NCBI GenBank assembly: GCA_015488275.1
Contig: WFOD01000287.1
Span: 1-48,902, forward strand
Source: Deltaproteobacteria bacterium
GTDB lineage: Bacteria > Desulfobacterota > Desulfobulbia > Desulfobulbales > S012-135
DNA length: 48,902 bases
Reading direction: 5' to 3'
Under the pieces are notes generated by a model. That model did not search any database, was not told where the DNA came from, and saw only the letters and a list, made by a program, of their open reading frames with translations. This document shows, piece by piece, positions 44,212-48,902 of this stretch; the stretch's first letter is position 1; each line of letters starts with the position of its first letter. The translations under genes and the position numbers were made by a program.

Positions 44212-46646
44212 CTCTCCATCTCCCGCGTGACAGCGAAAACGATGCCTTCGTTTTCTTCCACCAGGCCCACCTCACCCAAGACTGCCAGCGCGGTATCACG
44301 CCGGGACTGGGATCGTAGATGCTTGGGCGTGACGAGTTTGAGCATGGCGCTCTTGGGGTATTGCAAGCCTGGCCGACGCAACAGCCATTCGTACAGTTGC
44401 AGCGCCCACACTCGTCCCTCGTCGTCATCCTTGCCGTCGAAGACGCGCAGCCATGAATCGAGGGAATACGTGGCTAAGGTGATACCGTTCCTCATTGCCC
44501 CTTCGTCGATTTCCCGTTGCCCGTCGAAAACGGACAACACGGCGGCAATGCGTAGTGCTTGTTCTGTAGCGCGAACCGCGAACGGTTTGATGAGTTTCAG
44601 TATCCCCTCCTCGGTTTTGGCCTGAACCTGCATCTTCTCGTAGAATCTGCACGCCAGCGCCAGCGCCTTCTCCGTGGGACGAATCACGGGAAGGCCAGAG
44701 CAGTCTTCTCCAAGCTCACGGGCCAAGAATTCACGGCACTGAGACCAAAATTCACGGATCGCTGAAAAGCTCTCAGGTTTAAATGGCCGCGCCTTGAGCG
44801 GCCCTGTTGGGGCCGGGCTAGCCAAAAGGAAGCGGGGCCAGAAGCCAACCGTTGTCAACAACGGGTCATGGATTGCCTGATGGGCGATGTCCGGCTGGAC
44901 AAGCCAATGGATCGACAATCGGCGGTCGTAAAGCTGGAGACGGCCGTCCTTGCCTCGCGCAACGGAAAGCTCGCCACCGTCCCATAGCGAGTTGAAATTA
45001 CCAGCCGTCTTCCCTCGCTGCTCCTCGCTCATGCCGTAGCCGGCCAGCATGACGGCAGCTTCACTCGTGAAAACGCCTTGTGACGGAAGCCCCTCTTTGA
45101 AGCCGCGTCGAATTCCCTCGACCGTGCCGTCTTTCAACACCCGGTAAGGTTCACGGGGGAAGACGATTGGCGAGTCGTCTTGCCGCCGGCCGTTGTTTCG
45201 CCGTTCTTGAAGGATCGCCCGATACCGGCGTCCGTCTTTCCGTTGCTGTTCCGTAATCGGCCGCAGGGCCGCTTCTTCTGCTGTACTTTTCCCTTCGCCG
45301 CTTTCAGCTACGGTCAGACAGTACAGCGACAACGGTTTGGTGCCGGCCAGCGTTTCTACGTTCGCCACGCTTTGCGTCAGGAGCGCCACCGTTGCAAGCA
45401 GGCATTGGCCCGCGATCTCCGCCGGCACCTGCCCATTGGTGACAAGCACCTTGCAAGCACCGGCAAGCGGTCCGAGGGCTTCGACTGGGTATGGGGGGCG
45501 ATCCTGGTCTGTGACGCCCCGGAAGAGAAGCCGCCGCGCCTGCTTGAGCATAACGACAACTTCATTTTCGCCCAAAATTCGCCCCCTTTCGCCCGTGTTT
45601 CGCCCGCCAGAATTCCTTGCCCTGCTTGGGTTTTCGCCCAATTCGCCCCTTTCGCCCCTACGCCGGCCAAAACCGGCCTCCTGCAACGCCTTGGCCGCCG
45701 CCTGAAAGTCGCCGCCGTGCTCCAGGTACGAATACACCGAAAAGGCGGAGTGCGGGCCGGTCGGTATGCTGGCGTTCGTGGAGAAGACGAAGAACCAGCC
45801 ATCCTTTAGCGTGGCGCTCGTTCCCTTTTCCTTTCCTGGCCGTGTCCAATGAGCGCCGCCCGGTCCATGCCTGCCGGTGGGCTTCCACCCGTGTCGTTTC
45901 AGCAAGGCCGGCAGCACGTCGCGCCATCTGGCGTTGTACTCGTCGCCAGGCCGGCCGTGAGGGGTGGCGCTCACTGGTTGTCCGGCAGCTTCCACTGGCT
46001 CCTCGGTGAAGGATTGCGCCAGGACGTGGAGTAGCCGCCGTTCTTCAGCCGTAATGACGGGGCACTTTGTCAACTCCCCAGAGATGGCGCGGTAGCCGGC
46101 CGTCGGGACAGTCAAAAAGTAGCCGCCCTCGCCCCTGGTCTCGATTAGGGTCCGCTTTCCGTCCTGGTCGCGGCCAACGGCTAGTTTCAGGTTGCCGTCC
46201 ACCGGTTTCGCGCATCTGTACACCAGATGGTAGCCACCGGACGGTGTTCCCACCTTGACGGTCAGCTTGGCCGCCAAGTCGGGGTCGATCTGCTCCAGGG
46301 CCTCCAGGAAGGGCTGGAACAGGGTAGGCTCGTCAAAATCGAGGCATTCCAGGTTGCCGGAGACCTTGCCCCCGATCACGGCAAGGCCGCAGCCGTCACG
46401 AAATAGGCGGGCTACCTCCCAGAGAGCCATCGGCTCGGACTGATATTGTCGCCATGAGCGGACCGCCGGGGCCTTCGGCTTGTCGTGATGGGTGGGCGGA
46501 AAGACGGGGAGGACCGAAAAATCAGCCTCTAGCAGCCTAGAGGCCGCCTGTTGGACCAAAGGCGCACTTCGCCTGTTCCCCCCCGGTCCGGGGGCCTGTT
46601 GCCGCAGGCATGGGGATACCTCCTCACGCCTTGCGGGCTTCGGCAA
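44208..46646 (-). CDS. PrimPol-DUF3987 replication protein (primase/helicase-like)
   Basis: Open frame of 812 codons. N-terminal bifunctional primase-polymerase domain (about 30-205): AASRLLEADFSVLPV, catalytic LECLDFDEP (about 100), TPSGGYHLVYR (about 132) and LIETRGEGGYFLTVP (about 166). A Gly/Arg/Glu linker (about 330-362) encoded by iteron array 2 leads to a DUF3987 P-loop domain with Walker A AESGEGKST (about 448). This pairing is typical of phage, satellite and plasmid initiators. The start is unclear: this frame opens only at TTG 46646 or a TTG at 46559, while a well-placed ATG (46611, SD GAGGAGG) is out of frame by one base just before a G7 run. Either a programmed shift or a sequence error may be involved. 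Confidence 0.85.
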   Translation of the reverse strand: MPKPARREEVSPCLRQQAPGPGGNRRSAPLVQQAASRLLEADFSVLPVFPPTHHDKPKAPAVRSWRQYQSEPMALWEVARLFRDGCGLAVIGGKVSGNLECLDFDEPTLFQPFLEALEQIDPDLAAKLTVKVGTPSGGYHLVYRCAKPVDGNLKLAVGRDQDGKRTLIETRGEGGYFLTVPTAGYRAISGELTKCPVITAEERRLLHVLAQSFTEEPVEAAGQPVSATPHGRPGDEYNARWRDVLPALLKRHGWKPTGRHGPGGAHWTRPGKEKGTSATLKDGWFFVFSTNASIPTGPHSAFSVYSYLEHGGDFQAAAKALQEAGFGRRRGERGELGENPSRARNSGGRNTGERGRILGENEVVVMLKQARRLLFRGVTDQDRPPYPVEALGPLAGACKVLVTNGQVPAEIAGQCLLATVALLTQSVANVETLAGTKPLSLYCLTVAESGEGKSTAEEAALRPITEQQRKDGRRYRAILQERRNNGRRQDDSPIVFPREPYRVLKDGTVEGIRRGFKEGLPSQGVFTSEAAVMLAGYGMSEEQRGKTAGNFNSLWDGGELSVARGKDGRLQLYDRRLSIHWLVQPDIAHQAIHDPLLTTVGFWPRFLLASPAPTGPLKARPFKPESFSAIREFWSQCREFLARELGEDCSGLPVIRPTEKALALACRFYEKMQVQAKTEEGILKLIKPFAVRATEQALRIAAVLSVFDGQREIDEGAMRNGITLATYSLDSWLRVFDGKDDDEGRVWALQLYEWLLRRPGLQYPKSAMLKLVTPKHLRSQSRRDTALAVLGEVGLVEENEGIVFAVTREMER
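45567..45657 (-). repeat. Iteron array 2: seven copies of GGGCGAA (minus strand)
   Basis: TTCGCCC on the plus strand (GGGCGAA on minus) occurs at 45567, 45578, 45588, 45599, 45633, 45642 and 45651. Spacing is 9-11 bp within two groups of four and three, with a 34-bp step between them. This mirrors array 1 (three plus four). The array lies in frame in the linker between the PrimPol and P-loop domains. Confidence 0.8.
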
Positions 46647-46857
46647 TGGTCTGGTCCATCCATGCCTGGATCTCGCTTTCCAGCCAGACGACAGTGCGGG
46701 GGCCGATAGTGATGGACTTCGGGAAGAGGCCGCGCTTCATGCGTTCATAGATAGTGGTGCGGGCCAGGCCAGTGATGACCATCACGTCCTTGATTCGCAG
46801 GAAGCGACCGGTAGAGGTGGGAGGATGATGTCGGAGAGAATTTGTGTTTGTGGGCAT
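46624..46857 (-). CDS. alpA: AlpA-family excisionase/transcription regulator
   Basis: A 77 aa protein from ATG 46857-46855 with AGAGGTGA upstream. A MerR-like winged helix-turn-helix is clear: RFLRIKDVMVITGLARTTIYERMKRGLFPKSITIGPR, then the aromatic VVWLESEIQAWMDQTI. Relatives (AlpA, P4 Vis) activate integrase or satellite genes and help excision. Its stop codon region contains the SD sequence for the downstream replication gene. Confidence 0.92.
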   Translation of the reverse strand: MPTNTNSLRHHPPTSTGRFLRIKDVMVITGLARTTIYERMKRGLFPKSITIGPRTVVWLESEIQAWMDQTIAEARKA

Positions 46858-46860
46858 AAG

Positions 46861-46980
46861 TCACCTCTTGTTGGAGTTGACGGTTTTGCCCACGTGGAAG
46901 GGAACGCTCCACACCACTACCGTCAAATCTTTGTCAATTGACAAAGCAACGATGGCATCGTAGTGTGATAGTGTTGGCAT
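46861..46980 (-). CDS. Small ORF (39 aa) upstream of alpA
   Basis: ATG 46980-46978 is preceded by GGAGG, 5 nt away. The product, MPTLSHYDAIVALSIDKDLT then VVVWSVPFHVGKTVNSNKR, ends 3 nt before the alpA start, and its stop lies within the alpA SD sequence, so translation could be coupled. The coding sequence spans the 18-bp palindrome at 46929-46946. No family recognised; it may be a leader peptide. Confidence 0.45.
   Translation of the reverse strand: MPTLSHYDAIVALSIDKDLTVVVWSVPFHVGKTVNSNKR
46929..46946. promoter_or_regulatory. Perfect 18-bp palindrome, candidate operator
   Basis: CTTTGTCAATTGACAAAG is a perfect palindrome 72 bp upstream of alpA. It includes TTGACA on both strands. On the plus strand TTGACA (46938-46943), 17 bp and TAGTGT (46961-46966) make a possible promoter. 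Shorter CAATTGAC-type sequence also flanks the int terminator (47293-47300 and 47366-47372). Confidence 0.55.
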
Positions 46981-47058
46981 TGGCCCTCCACATGGGCCAC
47001 TAGCCCCGCCCGCCCGGAAGTTGCAGCTTCCAGGGGTAAACTGGACGGGGCTTTTTTT
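46973..47058 (+). ncRNA. Candidate small antisense RNA with terminator
   Basis: A possible plus-strand transcript of about 86 nt runs from the promoter-like site above to a strong terminator: AGCCCCG (47002-47008) pairs with CGGGGCT (47046-47052), followed by T7, with an inner hairpin GGAAG-TTGCAG-CTTCC (47016-47031). A third hairpin, GGCCC-TCCACAT-GGGCC (46982-46998), covers the complement of the small ORF's SD. There is no plus-strand gene here to explain the terminator. The layout recalls the P4 CI RNA, but the existence of the RNA is inference. Confidence 0.35.
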
Positions 47059-47451
47059 ATGCTGTATCCGCATAGATACTCTAGTATTCTGTTTTTAGCA
47101 AGGCAAAATCTGTTGCGGGAAAGCGACCGTGGCCCAGGAAAATATTACATTTTTGCAAGAATACGAAGTAGGGAAAGTTTTTCGCGCCCGGCCAACGCTT
47201 GCGCCTCTGGGACCCGCATTACCCCCACGCCTAGCAAGGACCCGCTTCGGCACGTCCGTTGCTTGCGCTTGTGGTGTCAAGCAGGTGACACACAATTGAC
47301 GCCGCCAGGCACAAAAAAACCCCGCTTGGTTACAGGCAACACGCTCAGTTCTGAGCCCGTTACCTGTCAATTGCCAAGAGGGGGCTGGTACGCCGGCCGG
47401 CAGTGAAACTGTATAGTCCCCGCCTGAAACATGAAATCTATGGGCAGGGGG
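47059..47451. other. Non-coding region between the alpA leader and integrase
   Basis: No credible gene. It contains the int terminator described separately and an AT-rich start (about 47059-47170). Frames here are short and lack RBS. Confidence 0.5.
47313..47384 (-). terminator. Long nested-hairpin terminator of the integrase gene
   Basis: On the minus strand, 68 bp beyond the int stop, CCCCTCTTGG pairs with CCAAGCGGGG around an inner stem (47332-47348 with 47351-47367; 14 of 17 pairs), followed by seven T. The stem is unusually long for a simple terminator. Confidence 0.8.
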
Positions 47452-48681
47452 TCAGCCGGCCGCTCTGAAGGGGACTACCTTTGGGGGCTTGCTGGCCGCC
47501 AGCTGGTCTAGGTAGTCGGCCCAGGTCTGCATCATCTTCCGTCGGTCTGCCAGATACTCGGATCGGTGATAGGCGGCCCGCACCTTGTTCCGTTCGGCAT
47601 GGGCAAGCTGGCGTTCGATCACGTCCGGCCGCCAGCCCATTTCATTCAGGATGGTGGATGCCGTGGCCCGGAAGCCGTGCGGGGTTGCCCGCTGGTGGTA
47701 ACCCATGCGGTACATGGCGTAGAGCAGGGTATTCTCGCTCATGGGCTTTTCGGGCTTGTTCTGCTGGGGGAAGACCAGCCGGCCATTGCCGGTCAAGGCA
47801 TGGATTTCCTGGAGCACTGCAACGGCCTGTCGGCTCAAGGGAACGATGTGCTCTTTTCTCATCTTCATCCGTTCGGCCGGAATCCGCCAGGTGGGGGCAT
47901 CTCCCTCAAGCTGGAATTCCTGCCATTCGGCGGCCCGTAATTCGCCGGGCCGGACAAAGGTCAGCAACAGCAAGCGCAGGGCCAGCTTGGTGAGAAGATG
48001 CCCGTCATAGGCGTCCAGCCTGGTCAAGAATTCGGGAAGATCGGCTTCTTTCAGGGCCGGCCGGTGGGTCACCTTTCGGGTCTTGAGAGCGCCTTGCAGG
48101 TCGGCCGCCGGGTTGCGGTCGCAGTAGCCGGCGGCAATGCCATAACGGAACACCGCGCCGCTACGCTGTAACAGACGGCTTGCAACGTCCAAGGCTCCAC
48201 GGGCCTCCACCGCCCGCAGCGCCTGGAGCAGTTCCTTGGGGGAGATTTCTGCAAGCGGTCGATGCCCGAGAACCGGGAACAGGTCTTTCTCCAGGGATTG
48301 CAGAACCCGCTTGCCGTGCTCTTCGGTCCAGCGTCCAACCTGCTTGTCGATCCATTCCCTGGCGACACGCTCAAAGGTTGTGCTGGCGCGCTTTTCCTCG
48401 GCCAGCTTGCGGGCCTTTCGTTCTTCGGCCGGGTCGATGCCGGCCTTGAGCAAGTCCTTGGCCTTGTCACGCTCCTTCCTTGCCTCGGCCAGGGAAACCT
48501 TGGGGAAGACGCCCAGACTGATTCGCTTCTCCTTGGGGCCGATCCGATACTTCAGCCGCCACCATTTGCTCCCGCTGGGGGCGACTTCGATGTACAGGCC
48601 GCCACCGTCGAACATCTTGTAGGGCTTTTCTCGTGGTTTCGCGGCCTTGATCTCAACGACAGTCAGCTTTCCGGTACTCAT
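47452..48681 (-). CDS. int: P4-type tyrosine integrase
   Basis: A 409 aa recombinase from ATG 48681-48679. The N-terminal arm-binding domain (about 1-95) shows FDGGGLYIEVAPSGSKWWRL and ISLGVFPKVSLAEAR. The SAM-like core-binding domain spans about 105-190. Catalytic residues: Arg in FVRPGELRAAEW, HxxR in TPHGFRATAS, the third-box His in QLAHAERN, and the nucleophile Tyr in VRAAYHRSEYL. Full length with all key residues visible. The gene's 5' end faces the right attachment repeat about 150 bp away. Confidence 0.96.
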   Translation of the reverse strand: MSTGKLTVVEIKAAKPREKPYKMFDGGGLYIEVAPSGSKWWRLKYRIGPKEKRISLGVFPKVSLAEARKERDKAKDLLKAGIDPAEERKARKLAEEKRASTTFERVAREWIDKQVGRWTEEHGKRVLQSLEKDLFPVLGHRPLAEISPKELLQALRAVEARGALDVASRLLQRSGAVFRYGIAAGYCDRNPAADLQGALKTRKVTHRPALKEADLPEFLTRLDAYDGHLLTKLALRLLLLTFVRPGELRAAEWQEFQLEGDAPTWRIPAERMKMRKEHIVPLSRQAVAVLQEIHALTGNGRLVFPQQNKPEKPMSENTLLYAMYRMGYHQRATPHGFRATASTILNEMGWRPDVIERQLAHAERNKVRAAYHRSEYLADRRKMMQTWADYLDQLAASKPPKVVPFRAAG

Positions 48682-48740
48682 TGGGGCAGCTCCAGGGGGT
48701 AAGATTCCCGGTTATACACTGCGATGATTCCCAGGAATTG

Positions 48741-48782
48741 TTGCCCCCATTTTTGAATCTACTGCCCCCAAAGTTGCCCCCA
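48741..48782 (+). repeat. Arm-type site repeats, right end
   Basis: TTGCCCCCA at 48741, CTGCCCCCA at 48762 and TTGCCCCCA at 48774. The last two with their AAG spacer reproduce the pair at 43481-43501 almost exactly and in the same orientation. They lie between int and the right attachment repeat. Confidence 0.65.
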
Positions 48783-48834
48783 TTTGTCCCCGGATGTCAA
48801 GGGGTTTTTTTGGACGTTCTCGGACAAGAAAAAA

Positions 48835-48902
48835 CCCGCAAACCGTTGTGGCTTGCGGGTTTTGTGGACTTCCTTGGAAGCCCTTGGATGTAAACATGGT
48901 GC
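48835..48902 (+). repeat. attachment-site direct repeat, right copy
   Basis: A perfect 68-bp copy of 43345-43412 that reaches the last base of the window; the identity could extend further. Starts CCCGCAAACCGTTGTGG, ends AAACATGGTGC. Confidence 0.9.

Larger units (their letters stand above)
43345..48902. mobile_element. Integrated P4-like/satellite-like element, ~5.5 kb
   Basis: Bounded by identical 68-bp direct repeats (43345-43412 and 48835-48902, the latter ending at the window edge). Contents, all minus strand: integrase, AlpA-type regulator with a small upstream ORF, PrimPol-DUF3987 protein and a coupled small protein. No capsid, packaging, conjugation or obvious cargo genes are present. 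The gene set int-alpA-primase/helicase resembles P4-type satellites and small integrative islands. It looks structurally complete at both ends, so excision is plausible. Confidence 0.85.

Noticed and set aside
48897-48902. Attachment site inside a minus-strand tRNA beyond the window (repeat ends in the complement of GCACCA)
   Set aside because: At the left copy the following bases do not form a T-arm, so the repeat does not visibly contain a tRNA 3' end; sequence right of the window would be needed.
43345-48902. CRISPR or defence cargo in the integrated element
   Set aside because: No repeat-spacer array, nuclease, methylase or toxin-antitoxin pair was seen; the heptamer arrays lack spacers of the right size.

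Overview
The window is about 60% GC and carries housekeeping, type IV pilus and c-type cytochrome genes. A short Geobacter-like PilA (72 aa precursor), a sigma-54-like promoter before it, a CxxCH-bearing chemoreceptor and a monoheme beta-propeller protein point to an anaerobic member of the Desulfobacterota, perhaps Desulfobulbales or a relative. That placement is inferred from gene content, not from a database search.

Layout. 1-3054 (minus): the major pilin pilA, an exported companion protein, then a translationally coupled ABC ATPase, permease and TPR protein resembling the M. xanthus pil ABC genes. 3619-13429 (plus): the minor pilins fimT/gspH-, pilW-, pilV- and pilX-like, a giant PilY1 with inserted golvesin-like and PKD domains, a small exported protein and a GspE/PilB-type ATPase. 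Together these two divergent blocks form a pilus assembly locus. 13598-14526: smpB followed by ssrA (tmRNA). 14850-17273: an exported monoheme beta-propeller protein and an FtsX/MacB-type permease without an adjacent ATPase. 17519-25214: rtcB, bioF-bioB (minus), pcnB (minus), an AI-2E family membrane protein, tRNA-Pro, tRNA-Asn and wecB.

25197-32323 is a compact minus-strand run (galU, priA, def, fmt, a TVP38 protein, larC, pgpA) with many 4-bp stop/start overlaps. Then come tilS, tRNA-Arg, a broken ISNCY-type transposase, tRNA-Ala, a heme-binding chemoreceptor, mnmG, pgi, a J-domain protein, an M48 membrane protease with TPRs, and tRNA-Val. Two families of palindromic intergenic repeats are scattered through the chromosomal part.

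43345-48902 is an integrated element of about 5.5 kb, bounded by 68-bp perfect direct repeats with repeated TTGCCCCCA arm-type sites just inside. It encodes a P4-type integrase, an AlpA-type regulator, a PrimPol-DUF3987 replication protein and a small coupled protein. Its most striking property is two arrays of seven copies each of the heptamer GGGCGAA, in opposite orientation and both inside coding sequence. I read these as candidate replication iterons of a minimal phage-satellite-like replicon.
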